From: Caldivirga sp.
GTDB lineage: Archaea; Thermoproteota; Thermoprotei; Thermoproteales; Thermocladiaceae
Direction of reading: 5' to 3'
Assembly (NCBI RefSeq): GCF_023256255.1
Contig: NZ_JAGDXD010000027.1
Location: forward strand, 1 to 64,000
DNA: 64,000 bases
Below are positions 8,305 through 17,332 of the stretch, one piece after another; the stretch's first letter is position 1; every line of letters begins with the position of its first letter. The notes beneath the pieces are model-generated. The model was not told where the DNA came from. It worked only from the letters and a program-made list of their open reading frames with translations, and did no database searches. The translations under genes and the position numbers were made by a program.

Positions 8305-9477
8305 TCAGGCTTGACCAAATAATTTACCGAGGTATGTTTGCATCCAATGGTCCTTCTGCTCAGTGTACTCACGCTTTGGATCAGGGTCCTTAATAACCTT
8401 CGGCGGCTGCTGTGTGTAATCAAACCCAAATTGAAGACTTAAGGTCTCCAACCTACCTTCCACGTTACCTAAGTATGCCCAACCAATGAAGGCATATTGC
8501 GTATTAACCCTATCATTAATCCCAAGATCCTCCATTATCTTACTAACCACAAATAGTGCACTTTCAAAAGCTATTTCCTGATTCTTGGGGTACGGCAGCT
8601 TTGCGACATCACCAGCAGCTAACACGTCATCATACTTAACATTCCTTAAGTCCACTGGTGACCTAACGTTAAACCATTCATCACCTAAGCCGGATTCCCT
8701 AATAAATGATGGGGCTCTATTTGGTTCAAGCATGGCAAGTACATTGAACTTATACCTCTCACCACTCTTGGTGGTAACCTCATGGTCATTTAGCTCCACT
8801 ATTTCCTGGTTAGTAATTAACTCTATTCCAGCCTTATCATAAATCTCCTTAACCTTATCAGCTATTGCAGGTGGCTGTGTCTTATCATTGGCATCTATGT
8901 GAATGACCTGAACCTTATCCCTAACACCCCTATGCTTAAGGATAGTATGAGCCAGTAGGGCGGTTTCAGTGGGTGCTGGGGCACAGCGGTAGGGTGCCTT
9001 TGGTGCGTACACCAGTACTGTACCTTGGTTAATTAACCATAATTTATTCTTCAGTTCCATTAACATGCCTGGGTCATAAACATTAGTGTTAATCCACCCC
9101 CACTTATCATATCCATTAATCCCACTTCCATCAAACACTACCCCAGGCGCGATTACTAGGTAATCGTAACTTAATGAACCACCCTTAGCCCCATATGGTG
9201 GTGATTCATTATACTTAACAATCCTATTCGCTGGATCAATCCCAGTAACTGTGCCATAGATTATTTTAATTCCCTTCAACCCCACATTGTGGTAACCCCT
9301 AATTATCCTCTCAAGCTTCTCCTCATTAGTTAACACTAGTGGTCTAGTTGGTCCACCTACATAGTATGGTTCCTTAGTCAATACGGTAACCTCAGCTTTA
9401 GTGCCTATTCTTTGAGTCAACGTGGTTGCTACGGTTAATCCAGCTATCCCACCACCCACTATTAATATCCTGGGCAT
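8305..9477 (-). CDS. Sulfide:quinone oxidoreductase / flavocytochrome c-like FAD protein
   Basis: A two-dinucleotide-binding flavoprotein. It opens with the FAD motif GGGIAG (8-13), has the [10 protein letters not shown] segment (Cys165) typical of SQR and flavocytochrome c sulfide dehydrogenases, and ends with [14 protein letters not shown], which binds the FAD ribityl chain. SQR moves electrons from sulfide to quinone at the membrane surface, which would feed the nearby bd-type oxidase. Cys165 is the only cysteine in the protein. Canonical SQRs use two or three cysteines in a polysulfide relay, so either the chemistry differs or another electron donor is used. A TATA box (9500-9509) supports this ATG. 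Confidence 0.7.
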   Translation of the reverse strand: MPRILIVGGGIAGLTVATTLTQRIGTKAEVTVLTKEPYYVGGPTRPLVLTNEEKLERIIRGYHNVGLKGIKIIYGTVTGIDPANRIVKYNESPPYGAKGGSLSYDYLVIAPGVVFDGSGINGYDKWGWINTNVYDPGMLMELKNKLWLINQGTVLVYAPKAPYRCAPAPTETALLAHTILKHRGVRDKVQVIHIDANDKTQPPAIADKVKEIYDKAGIELITNQEIVELNDHEVTTKSGERYKFNVLAMLEPNRAPSFIRESGLGDEWFNVRSPVDLRNVKYDDVLAAGDVAKLPYPKNQEIAFESALFVVSKIMEDLGINDRVNTQYAFIGWAYLGNVEGRLETLSLQFGFDYTQQPPKVIKDPDPKREYTEQKDHWMQTYLGKLFGQA

Positions 9478-9664
9478 TGTTATTCCCAGGAGTCAGAGGG
9501 TTAATAAATCTTTGCTCAATCAAATTTATATTATTTATAATAACGTTAACTTAGCATCATAAATTTCTTAAATATAATTAGCTAAACCTAAAATTAAACT
9601 AAAACCCTTAACCCTATGTAAGCTTAATGAGTAATCCTTAAATATCGAATACCGTTCAGTATTC

Positions 9665-10732
9665 ATGGCTAAAAGCATAGGTATATCCTTTGCTGTGGGT
9701 AGGAGGGAGACCGTGCCTAGGACTATGGAGATAATGAGGAAAGCCTCAGAGCTGGGTTTCACTGAGGCATGGTCTGGAGTGGGGCTTGATAACTTGGATT
9801 TAGTTAAGGATATTGCCAAGTTGGCTAATGAACTAGGCTACTACTATTTCGTGGACATTAATCCCAAGGTGCTCTCAGACCTAGGCGTATCTCCAAGCGA
9901 CTTAAGCTTCTTCAGGAAGGTAGGCATTAAGGGGGTTAGGGCTGACTGGGGCTTTAACCTGGAGCAATTAGCAACAATGGCTAATAATGACCTTGGAATT
10001 AAGGTCGAATTAAATGCAAGTGTTTTCCCACTTGATGAATTAGATAAGCTGCTTAGATTGGTTAAAAAGCCGGAAAACCTAATGGCCAGTCATGACTGGT
10101 ATCCATGGGAGTACACTGGATTAAGCCTTGAGGATGCATTAGCTAAGTCAAAGGAGTTCCACACTAGGGGTATACCTGTTGGCATATTCATATCCGTTAA
10201 AGATGGGGAAAGAACCACGGTGGAGAGCCTTAGGCACATGGATATTGAGAACTCAGCCTCAATACTCCTCAACTCAAGATACATAGATAGGGTACTCATA
10301 GGTGACCCACTGCCATCTGATGAAGACCTAAGGAAGGTGGCTAATGCTAAGCGGAGGACTAGAATAAGGGTCATTGTTTACGACGGCTTAACCGAGGAGG
10401 AGGCTAAGGTGTTTAATAGAGAGTTCCATGATGTCAGAATTAAGGAGAAGACAATTGGATTAACTGCAGCCGGTGAGAACAACATTAAACCAAGGAACAT
10501 TGTTAGGAGGTTTAAGGGCGCGGTTACTGTAGTGAATAATAACCCCCAGTACATCCAGGTCTGGATATTTAAGGATGATGCACCACCAAACCCCAGGTTC
10601 AACGTTATAGGTGAAGTATACCCAGAGGACATGGTTATTGTAGAGCATCTTGCTGAGAGGACTAAGAGTATACTATCAGTACCCATTGGTGATGAGCCAC
10701 CGGTAGTTCTTGAACCATACAAATCCGCTTAA
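9665..10732 (+). CDS. DUF871 / MupG-like TIM-barrel protein
   Basis: The protein matches the DUF871 layout: an N-terminal TIM barrel with VRADWGF (about 91-97) and MASHDWYPWEYTGLS (His143 and following), then a C-terminal cyclophilin-like domain from about residue 240. Bacterial MupG proteins of this family are 6-phospho-N-acetylmuramidases that split MurNAc-6-phosphate from GlcNAc or other groups during peptidoglycan recycling. Archaea of this type make no murein, so the substrate is unknown: scavenged muropeptide or another lactyl or phospho-sugar. A TATA box at 9634-9644 gives a leaderless start. It is not in an operon with the next gene, which has its own promoter. Confidence 0.7.
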   Translation: MAKSIGISFAVGRRETVPRTMEIMRKASELGFTEAWSGVGLDNLDLVKDIAKLANELGYYYFVDINPKVLSDLGVSPSDLSFFRKVGIKGVRADWGFNLEQLATMANNDLGIKVELNASVFPLDELDKLLRLVKKPENLMASHDWYPWEYTGLSLEDALAKSKEFHTRGIPVGIFISVKDGERTTVESLRHMDIENSASILLNSRYIDRVLIGDPLPSDEDLRKVANAKRRTRIRVIVYDGLTEEEAKVFNREFHDVRIKEKTIGLTAAGENNIKPRNIVRRFKGAVTVVNNNPQYIQVWIFKDDAPPNPRFNVIGEVYPEDMVIVEHLAERTKSILSVPIGDEPPVVLEPYKSA

Positions 10733-10768
10733 CTTATAAACACCAACTCAGTAGTAGGCGAGGGTTCC

Positions 10769-11689
10769 TTGACTTGGTTAAACAGGGACGTCATATCATC
10801 CCTGGACTTCAACAGGGAGGATTTAATGCAACTCTTCAATGAGGCTAAGGAAATGGAGAATTACGCTAAATCCAAGTTAAATATACTTGACGGTAAAATC
10901 ATGGCTACAGCCTTCTTTGAACCAAGCACAAGAACTAGGTTAAGCTTCGAGGCTGCAATGTTAAGACTTGGTGGAAGAGTGTTAGGCTTTGGCTCAGTGG
11001 AGGCATCCTCAGTGGCTAAGGGTGAGAGTCTTGGTGACACTATTAGGATGCTTGACTCCTACTCAGACATAATAGTAATACGCCACAGCCTTGAGGGCGC
11101 AGCTAAGTATGCCGCTGACATAGCCACCGTACCAGTGGTGAATGCCGGTGATGGTACTCAGAATCACCCAACCCAAGCAATGCTTGATGCATACACCATT
11201 TGGAGGGAGTATGGGCGAATAGATGATTTAACAATAGGCATACTGGGTGACTTAAGGTACGCCAGGGTTGTCACCTCCCTAGTTCAATTACTAAGTAACT
11301 TTAAGGTTAAGCTACGCTTAATATCCCCTGAGATACTGAGGCCTAGGAGGGAGCTTGTGGACTTCATGAGGATGAGGGGAATGAGTTATAGCCTGCATTT
11401 AAACCTTAATGAGGTTTTAAGCGAACTAGATGTACTCTATGTGGTTAGAATACAGAGGGAAAGGTTCCCTGACCCGGTGGAGTATGAGAGGGTTAAGGGA
11501 AGCTTCAAGGTTACTCCAGAATCATTAATTGGCGCTAAGGATACATTAATAGTACTCCACCCACTGCCTAGGGTTGATGAGGTTGATCATAGGTTGGACT
11601 CGACAAAGTACGCTAAATACTTTAGGCAATCAGCCCTAGGTGTACCCCTTAGAATGGCTCTCCTTAAACTAGTGCTCAAGGGTGATTAG
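10769..11689 (+). CDS. pyrB: Aspartate carbamoyltransferase catalytic chain
   Basis: The enzyme condenses carbamoyl phosphate with aspartate in pyrimidine synthesis. It contains [12 protein letters not shown] (carbamoyl-phosphate loop, residues 49-60), [14 protein letters not shown], and [10 protein letters not shown] near residue 265. At 306 residues it is a full-length catalytic chain. The start is a TTG, 26-30 bases after a TATA box (cttataaac, 10734-10742). No regulatory pyrI gene follows in this window. Confidence 0.93.
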   Translation: MTWLNRDVISSLDFNREDLMQLFNEAKEMENYAKSKLNILDGKIMATAFFEPSTRTRLSFEAAMLRLGGRVLGFGSVEASSVAKGESLGDTIRMLDSYSDIIVIRHSLEGAAKYAADIATVPVVNAGDGTQNHPTQAMLDAYTIWREYGRIDDLTIGILGDLRYARVVTSLVQLLSNFKVKLRLISPEILRPRRELVDFMRMRGMSYSLHLNLNEVLSELDVLYVVRIQRERFPDPVEYERVKGSFKVTPESLIGAKDTLIVLHPLPRVDEVDHRLDSTKYAKYFRQSALGVPLRMALLKLVLKGD

Positions 11690-11716
11690 ACACATTGCCT
11701 AATACTGGGCTGTATC

Positions 11717-11768
11717 CTTTTTTCGAGTTAATAAATGGCTTTTTGTTTTCATTTGTGTTTATTTTCTT
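11717..11768 (+). terminator. T-rich terminator region after pyrB
   Basis: A run of seven T at 11717-11723 is followed by further T-rich stretches (gctttttgttttc and ttattttctttg) up to about 11768. Clustered U-tracts without a hairpin are the usual archaeal termination signal. They would keep pyrB transcripts out of the downstream RNA locus. Confidence 0.5.
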
Positions 11769-11817
11769 TGTTTATAACCCATTTGGGGAATTCCCATAAG
11801 CTTTATAGTCCCTTCCC

Positions 11818-11946
11818 TGTAAGCCTTGGCCCTGGTACGTGAGGGTGGCCGAACCACCGTAGCCCACCCGAGGGAGACCGCAGTGAACCCAAGGGTGGTA
11901 AGGCCATCAACAACCACCCTCAGGTGAGCGGTTAAAGTGGCTTAAT
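11818..11946 (+). ncRNA. rnpB: Candidate minimal (type T) RNase P RNA
   Basis: This is a GC-rich island in an AT-rich gap. Nested pairings are visible. TAAGCC (11820-11825) pairs with GGCTTA (11939-11944) as an outer P1-like helix. ACCGC (11877-11881) pairs with GCGGT (11928-11932) as a P4-like helix. GGGTGGT (11893-11899) pairs with ACCACCC (11913-11919). A hairpin also forms in the 5' part (GGTGG with CCACC or the later CCACCC). The 5' side of the P4-like helix reads GAGGGAGACCGC, close to the conserved GAGGAAAGUCC region. The 3' side GCGGTTA resembles CR-V. There is no room for a specificity domain. Thermoproteaceae are known to have such shortened RNase P RNAs. End points are approximate, and I did not run a covariance model. 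Confidence 0.6.
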
Positions 11947-11947
11947 A

Positions 11948-11956
11948 CTTATAAAT
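11948..11956 (+). promoter_or_regulatory. TATA box of the phosphoribosyltransferase gene, abutting the RNA 3' end
   Basis: The sequence cttataaat begins three bases after the GGCTTA helix arm of the RNA candidate and sits about 30 bases before the GTG start at 11982. The promoter of the protein gene thus overlaps or touches the end of the RNA gene. Confidence 0.55.
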
Positions 11957-11981
11957 CAGGGGCATCCCTTTAAATCTAATT

Positions 11982-12686
11982 GTGGTTAAGGTTCCGGTTA
12001 AGTTAGTTAGTTGGGATGATATAGTAACGTGGGCTTCAACCCTGGCGAATAGGATAATTGAAAGCAAATGGATCCCAGACGTGGTTGTGGCCATAGCTAG
12101 GGGCGGTTACGTCCCAGCTAGGTTACTCTGCGATAACTTAGGAATCAATGACTTAGTTAGCCTACAGGTAGTTCACTGGCCTAGTAGTGCTCAAGTTTCC
12201 GAGAAAGCATACATCAAGTATCCGGTTGCTCAAATAGACCTAAATGGTAAAAGAGTTCTAGTGGTTGATGACATTGTTGACACCGGTGACAGTGTAATAA
12301 TTGCTAAGGATCACGTCATCTCAAGGTGGCCTAATGCCGATGTTAAGACAGGTGCCCTACAGTGGATATCAACCGTAGCCAAATTTAAACCAGACTACTA
12401 CGCCTATGAGGTTAAGGAGTGGGTGTGGTTCATGTATCCCTGGAACCTTGTCGAGGATTTGTCAAACTTCATCAGGAGGATAATGAGCGAGGAGTATAAG
12501 GCAAGTAGCAAGGTAAATTGGAGCTTAATGGAACTAACAGATAAACTAAGCGAATGGTATGGGGATGAGATCCTTAAAGTACCATTATCCTACTTAAGTA
12601 GAGCTATAGCAAGCCTTGAGAAGGAAGGATTCATATCCAGACTTAGGGGTAATGACTTTGAGATTATCAAACTAGTTAAATATTAA
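11982..12686 (+). CDS. Purine-type phosphoribosyltransferase with C-terminal winged-helix-like extension
   Basis: The PRPP-binding loop VLVVDDIVDTGDS is present at about residues 88-100, and the N-terminal flexible-loop region (ARGGYVPARLL) fits type I phosphoribosyltransferases such as xanthine or hypoxanthine salvage enzymes. Residues from about 175 (MELTDKLSEWYGDEIL to SRAIASLEKEGFISRL) look like a small winged helix that could bind nucleic acid or serve regulation. The start is a leaderless GTG. The base substrate cannot be told. Confidence 0.8.
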   Translation: MVKVPVKLVSWDDIVTWASTLANRIIESKWIPDVVVAIARGGYVPARLLCDNLGINDLVSLQVVHWPSSAQVSEKAYIKYPVAQIDLNGKRVLVVDDIVDTGDSVIIAKDHVISRWPNADVKTGALQWISTVAKFKPDYYAYEVKEWVWFMYPWNLVEDLSNFIRRIMSEEYKASSKVNWSLMELTDKLSEWYGDEILKVPLSYLSRAIASLEKEGFISRLRGNDFEIIKLVKY

Positions 12687-12843
12687 TTTTAATATTTATC
12701 AAGTTATTAAAAGTTTAAGCTTACAGTAATCCATAAGCCTACTCGGATTTAACTTTCAACCATTTTTAAACCATATGTGTATGACCGATATATTTAAATA
12801 ATATTAGCGTAATACTTAAAAAAGGGTTGTAAGGTAAACAAGT

Positions 12844-13422
12844 GTGAGCCAAGCGCAAAGCGGTCCAATACCAGGGATAGTGATTAACATATTGTATTGG
12901 GGAGGTATAATCACAGTACTTGCCATTGCCTATACGATAGATTACTTACTAATACACCTGTGGCTGTATGGTAATGCAGAGTTTAATATTGTGCTTGACA
13001 CGCTCATACTGGCATCGCTCTTGTCCTTTGATGCATTATCACTGGCCTCAACAATATTCTTCATTAGAAATGCAAGAAACAGAACTAGCTCAGGGCTACT
13101 TCTACTTTACGTCATTGGCGCCTTCGCGGTTTTAACATACTACACCTACGTTGTTATGGCCAATCACACCGCAATACTTGTTGAGGTTTACGGCCAGGGT
13201 GTAATTGGGGACAAGTACATTGGCTCCGGTATAGTCCTCTATAACATGGGTATAGCATTAATGACCTGGCTAATAGTTCAAGGTAGGGGTAATTTAAATA
13301 AGCTTACACACGCAATACCACTACCGTCTATATCACAAACCTTAACTAATAATGGAAGTAAAGGTGAAGATGAGGATGATGCCATTATAATATGTTATGG
13401 TGATGAATGCAATATGGATTAA
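12844..13422 (+). CDS. Four-helix membrane protein of unknown function
   Basis: The 192-residue protein has four hydrophobic helices (about 9-35, 45-70, 80-103, 125-145) and a polar C-terminal tail with an acidic stretch (KGEDEDDA) and two Cys (IICYGDECNMD). I recognise no family. The GTG start lies about 25 bases after a TATA box (atacttaaaa, 12809-12819). It stands alone with its own promoter. Confidence 0.6.
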   Translation: MSQAQSGPIPGIVINILYWGGIITVLAIAYTIDYLLIHLWLYGNAEFNIVLDTLILASLLSFDALSLASTIFFIRNARNRTSSGLLLLYVIGAFAVLTYYTYVVMANHTAILVEVYGQGVIGDKYIGSGIVLYNMGIALMTWLIVQGRGNLNKLTHAIPLPSISQTLTNNGSKGEDEDDAIIICYGDECNMD

Positions 13423-13504
13423 AGTGTTTGCGCTTGATTCCACGTGATCACATAAGGTTAATGCTTGAGGATTTAGTTAAATTACACTGAAAACTAACCG
13501 AGTA

Positions 13505-14410
13505 ATGCTTAAGATAGTGTTCCTAGGTTCCGGTGGAGCCATACCTAGGCCCTGCAGGGAATTGCCTGGTGTGTTAATTGAGGTTGATAGGTATAGGATA
13601 CTTATTGACCCAAGTGAGGGTACTGTTAGGAGATTGGAGGGTATTGGGGTTAGTCCACTTAAGTTAACACATATAATGGTTACCCACCTGCATGCTGATC
13701 ACGTTAACGGTTTACCAGGTCTATTAGCAACAATGCTAATGCTCAATAGGGTTACCCCAGTAACAGTGATAGGTCCAGTGGGGATAAGTGACTTCGCGCC
13801 AACTCCAATTAATTCATCCTTCAGAATTAACATTATTGAACTTAAGCCGGCCAGTGAAATTACCTTAATTGAGTCGGTGGATAACCTGGAGTTAAGATAC
13901 GTGACCACTTATCATACTGTTCAGAATAATTCATACTCAGTAACATTGAGGAGACCAATCGGTACGTTTAATCCAGATAAGGCTAGGGAGCTAGGCATAC
14001 CAGTAATCTACTGGAGGAGGATTCAAATGGGTGAAACTGTTGCGTTGCCGGATGGCAGGGTTATTGAACCAACTATGGTTATGAGCAATGTGGGTAATAG
14101 GTCATTAACAGTGACGTACACTGGTGATACTTCACCGGGCGATGGCGTGGTTAAGCTAGCTAAAGGCTCATCAGTACTTATTCATGATTCAACATACTTA
14201 CCTAATGATGCTAAGGAAGCTGAGAGTAGGGGGCATTCAACATGCCTAGACGCTGCATTGGATGCTAAGGAGGCTGGCGTTAAGTTACTGGTACTTACTC
14301 ACATGAGCTTTAGATACGGTTACGAATACTACTGGGATTTCCTTAAATGCGCCAGTGACGTTTTTCCACACACCTTAACCGCTAAAGACAACATGATTAT
14401 CGAAATCTAA
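13505..14410 (+). CDS. rnz: Ribonuclease Z (tRNA 3' processing endonuclease)
   Basis: A metallo-beta-lactamase fold protein that cleaves the 3' trailer from pre-tRNA. THLHADHVNGLPGL (His61, His63, Asp65, His66) binds the two zinc ions. YTGDT supplies the bridging Asp, and HDSTY with GHST follow in family order. VLTHMSFRYG near the C-terminus holds the last His. At 301 residues it is a short-form RNase Z. It lies about 1.6 kb from the RNase P RNA candidate, so both tRNA-end functions are close together. Confidence 0.85.
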   Translation: MLKIVFLGSGGAIPRPCRELPGVLIEVDRYRILIDPSEGTVRRLEGIGVSPLKLTHIMVTHLHADHVNGLPGLLATMLMLNRVTPVTVIGPVGISDFAPTPINSSFRINIIELKPASEITLIESVDNLELRYVTTYHTVQNNSYSVTLRRPIGTFNPDKARELGIPVIYWRRIQMGETVALPDGRVIEPTMVMSNVGNRSLTVTYTGDTSPGDGVVKLAKGSSVLIHDSTYLPNDAKEAESRGHSTCLDAALDAKEAGVKLLVLTHMSFRYGYEYYWDFLKCASDVFPHTLTAKDNMIIEI

Positions 14411-14485
14411 CCCACAGCCTCTAATAAATGTAATATTGATTCTTTTCAGAGTGAACTAAATGAAGCCAATTGAGGTTGAAGCAAG

Positions 14486-15547
14486 TTATCCTCTTTCTGA
14501 ATTTTGCACGTTTATGCGTCCGAATTCGTCAATAACATTAGTGAGAATGCTGCTGGCTAACATAATATCATTAATGTTAATATATTCAATTGGTCCATGG
14601 CTGAGTGTTGGGTCTCCTGGCCCATAGGCAGCTAGGTTTAATGTTAATTTGGCTAAAATAGCCATGTCACTTGTACCTAATTTCCTCGAGAGGAGTGGCT
14701 TAACATTATTCCTTAAGCTTGCCCTCACTAATGACCTAACCACTGGATTATTAACATTGACAGTTATGGGATCGGTACAGTCAATAACCTTAGCGCACTC
14801 AATACCCTCAATAATGTTACTAAGTTCCCTACATGATGAATTTAACGGTATCCTAACATTGACAGTCATTATGCATTCAGTTGGTACCTTACTTGGGTGA
14901 TCACCGCAGTTGATGACTGTGGGTGTTACAGTATATGATTCAGTTGATTGCCCATTACCAAGCTTACCAGCCATGATATTGAAGGTTGAATAGACCTTCA
15001 ATATTGGGTTATCCTCAACTCCAGGTCCAGCAGTGTGTCCTCCTTGGCCAAGGCACTTAATCTCAACCCTGGCGCTCCCCCTATAGGAGTATGCTATATG
15101 CATGTTAGTTGGTTCACCAACAATTATACCATCCGGTTTAGGGACATTACCTCTAATTAGACTTAGTGACCCTAAGCTATCGCTCTCTTCTCTAGTTACT
15201 AGAGTCAATACTAGGGTTATCTCAGGTTTAGAATTTAGGAAAGCGGTAATCATTGATGCAAGTGGTCCCTTATCATCAACAGCACCCCTACCATAAACTA
15301 AGTCACCCTCTTCCTTAACATCAATGAAGCCTGGCACAGTATCCATATGCGCATGCAGCCATAAAACCCTCCTACCATTACCCCTTACTGCAAGTACATT
15401 ACCAGCATTATCAATCCAAGCCTCAACGCCACGTTGCCTAAGGAAGCTTGAAATAAAATCAGCAATCCTCCTTTCCTCACCACTTGGACTATATATTCTC
15501 AGTAAGTCAATCAACAGTTCCTTAACATCATTCTTACTTAATGTCAT
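14486..15547 (-). CDS. lysK: [LysW]-lysine/ornithine hydrolase (M20 family)
   Basis: A zinc-dependent M20 peptidase. It has HAHMDTVPG (His67, Asp69), GRGAVDDKGPL (bridging Asp91), TREESDSLG (catalytic Glu) and the late YGPGDPTLSHGPIEYI. This combination fits LysK, which releases lysine or ornithine from the LysW carrier protein in archaeal lysine and arginine synthesis. No other lys or arg gene is near. A TATA-like box about 28 bases upstream suggests its own promoter, 42 bases after mdh. A generic M20 deacylase is the alternative. Confidence 0.8.
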   Translation of the reverse strand: MTLSKNDVKELLIDLLRIYSPSGEERRIADFISSFLRQRGVEAWIDNAGNVLAVRGNGRRVLWLHAHMDTVPGFIDVKEEGDLVYGRGAVDDKGPLASMITAFLNSKPEITLVLTLVTREESDSLGSLSLIRGNVPKPDGIIVGEPTNMHIAYSYRGSARVEIKCLGQGGHTAGPGVEDNPILKVYSTFNIMAGKLGNGQSTESYTVTPTVINCGDHPSKVPTECIMTVNVRIPLNSSCRELSNIIEGIECAKVIDCTDPITVNVNNPVVRSLVRASLRNNVKPLLSRKLGTSDMAILAKLTLNLAAYGPGDPTLSHGPIEYININDIMLASSILTNVIDEFGRINVQNSERG

Positions 15548-15589
15548 TGGTAAGAAGGGGGTTAATTGGGTTTAATTAATTTTAACCCA

Positions 15590-16519
15590 TTACTTAAGGT
15601 ATTGCGGTGGTACTTGGGTTAAATTCTTCCTAACAGCCTCAATACTCTGCATAAACTTTTGCTTCTGCTCTTGGGTTAGGCTTAATTCAATTATCTTCTC
15701 AACACCATTTTTACCCAATACCACAGGTACCTCGGCGAAAACATCCTTCACACCATATTCACCATCAAGGTACACTGAGGCTTCAAAAACCCTCTTCCTA
15801 TTCTTCTTTATTGAATCAACCATTAAGGCTAAGCCAGCTGCTGGACCCCAGTTGCTACTGAATCCCCTTAAGCTTGTTATATCAGCGCCTGCTTGAATAG
15901 TCTTCTTAACAATATCATTATACTGATCCTGAGTTAGGAATTCTGTTAAAGGCTTACCGTATACGAAGGATGCTTCAGGGACAGGGTACATGTTTTCACC
16001 ATGCTGCCCAAGCACAACCGGGATTATTGACTCTGGCGCTATTCCAATTATCTGGGAAGCGTAGTAAGCCATCCTATTAGAATCGAGGACACCGCTAAAG
16101 CCAATAACCCTATTTCTAGGGAACCCAAGTCTCTTATATAGTACATAAACCATTGCATCAAGCGGATTAGTTGTTATAATTACTATTGAATTAGGGGCAT
16201 ACTTCTTTACCTGATCCGCGACTGATGAGACTATTTCAGCGTTCTTGCCGGCTAACTCCTCCCTAGTCATGCCTGGTTTCCTAGCTAGGCCTGCAGTAAT
16301 TATGACAATATCACTACCCTCCATGTCCTTATAATCGTTACTGCCCTTATATCTGACGGATTTCCCTAATATTGCCGCTGCATGATTAAGATCAAGGGCC
16401 TCTCCTTGGGGTAGGCCCTTGATTACATCTATTAGCGTTACTTCATTATCTAGTTCATAGAACATTAGGAATGCCGCCGTTGTTGCACCTACTCTACCTG
16501 ATCCCACTATTGTTATCAT
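15590..16519 (-). CDS. mdh: Malate dehydrogenase
   Basis: NAD(P)-dependent oxidation of malate to oxaloacetate. GSGRVGA (6-12) is the Rossmann glycine motif. Arg80 and Arg86 in ARKPGMTREEL bind the dicarboxylate, which argues for malate over lactate. Asp146/Arg149 and His173 in GQHGENMYP form the catalytic set. The length of 309 residues fits LDH-like archaeal MDH. The minus-strand cttataaaa box about 26 bases upstream supports the ATG. Confidence 0.92.
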   Translation of the reverse strand: MITIVGSGRVGATTAAFLMFYELDNEVTLIDVIKGLPQGEALDLNHAAAILGKSVRYKGSNDYKDMEGSDIVIITAGLARKPGMTREELAGKNAEIVSSVADQVKKYAPNSIVIITTNPLDAMVYVLYKRLGFPRNRVIGFSGVLDSNRMAYYASQIIGIAPESIIPVVLGQHGENMYPVPEASFVYGKPLTEFLTQDQYNDIVKKTIQAGADITSLRGFSSNWGPAAGLALMVDSIKKNRKRVFEASVYLDGEYGVKDVFAEVPVVLGKNGVEKIIELSLTQEQKQKFMQSIEAVRKNLTQVPPQYLK

Positions 16520-16642
16520 AATTTGCTCTACTTACCCTTATTTTATAAGTTTTTCCGTGGGATTTTCTTGACTTAAGGGTATTTTTCCACATTCTATTAA
16601 AGGTATTTCTAATTAAATATAAAGTTGAATTATTGACAAAGT

Positions 16643-17224
16643 TTAAGCATTTCTAAACAATAGGTCTAGGTAATTAAGTAGGTACTCTAGAGATGTATTG
16701 TTAAGTAAATAACTTCTTAAGTCAAGGTACCTACTTATGAATTCCCCACTTAACCCCTTAACAACATCATCGATCTTATCAAACCTATTAGCCATCTTGA
16801 AACTAAATGGCACATCTAAACCTAAGGCCTCAAGCGCCCTTAACTTTAAGTCTTGAGGACCATTAATGAGTGTATGCCTTAATTCCTGACTATTAAATGA
16901 TCTAGAAACATATGTATCATAACCAGATTCTATCAGTATGTAGTCGATTATTCTACTTAAGAGTGCTAAACTACCAACCCTACTGTACTTCCTGTTCGCT
17001 AGTTCATCAGTTATAACCCACTTAGTTATTAATACTGGGTCATTATGAGCCTTAGCTACAGCTATTAGCCTTAATATTGAGTATTCATCATCGTTAATGT
17101 TTATCTTAATCGATACTAAATCATCAATATCTACTGATGATTGGTCATTAGTGTATGTTATTATTACTTCACCTGGCTTAATCCTATCTAACGCATCATT
17201 AATGAATTCCTCACTAATCACCAT
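16643..17224 (-). CDS. Hypothetical protein, 193 residues
   Basis: I do not recognise this protein. It is soluble, mixed alpha/beta at the N-terminus (strands near residues 18-25 and 38-48) and mostly helical from residue 55 on, with many Asp and Leu. A TATA box (ggtttattaacc, 17246-17257) lies about 28 bases before the ATG, and codon use resembles neighbouring genes, so it is likely expressed. It is divergent from the metal exporter gene. Confidence 0.6.
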   Translation of the reverse strand: MVISEEFINDALDRIKPGEVIITYTNDQSSVDIDDLVSIKININDDEYSILRLIAVAKAHNDPVLITKWVITDELANRKYSRVGSLALLSRIIDYILIESGYDTYVSRSFNSQELRHTLINGPQDLKLRALEALGLDVPFSFKMANRFDKIDDVVKGLSGEFISRYLDLRSYLLNNTSLEYLLNYLDLLFRNA

Positions 17225-17299
17225 CTAATTGACTAGCGTCTTCAGGTTAATAAACCGTTCACTATTTTAATATTGAACCTAGTAGGGTTAGGTTTATAA

Positions 17300-17327
17300 A
17301 TTCCGAAATCTATACCGTTATCGGAAT
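17300..17327 (+). promoter_or_regulatory. Inverted repeat overlapping the CDF exporter promoter (candidate operator)
   Basis: ATTCCGA (17300-17306) and TCGGAAT (17321-17327) form a perfect 7-bp inverted repeat with 14 bases between. The left arm touches the 3' end of the TATA box (gtttataaat, 17292-17301) and the right arm covers the expected transcription start at about 17323. This placement is right for a repressor of a metal-efflux gene. Confidence 0.6.
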
Positions 17328-17332
17328 CGAGT

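Noticed and set aside
11838-11925. The GC-rich island after pyrB as another TnpB C-terminal relic
   Set aside because: Its gaaccacc and aaccaccctc stretches look like the IS end at 165-185, but here they are arms of mutually consistent helices, and no TnpB-like peptide appears in any frame.
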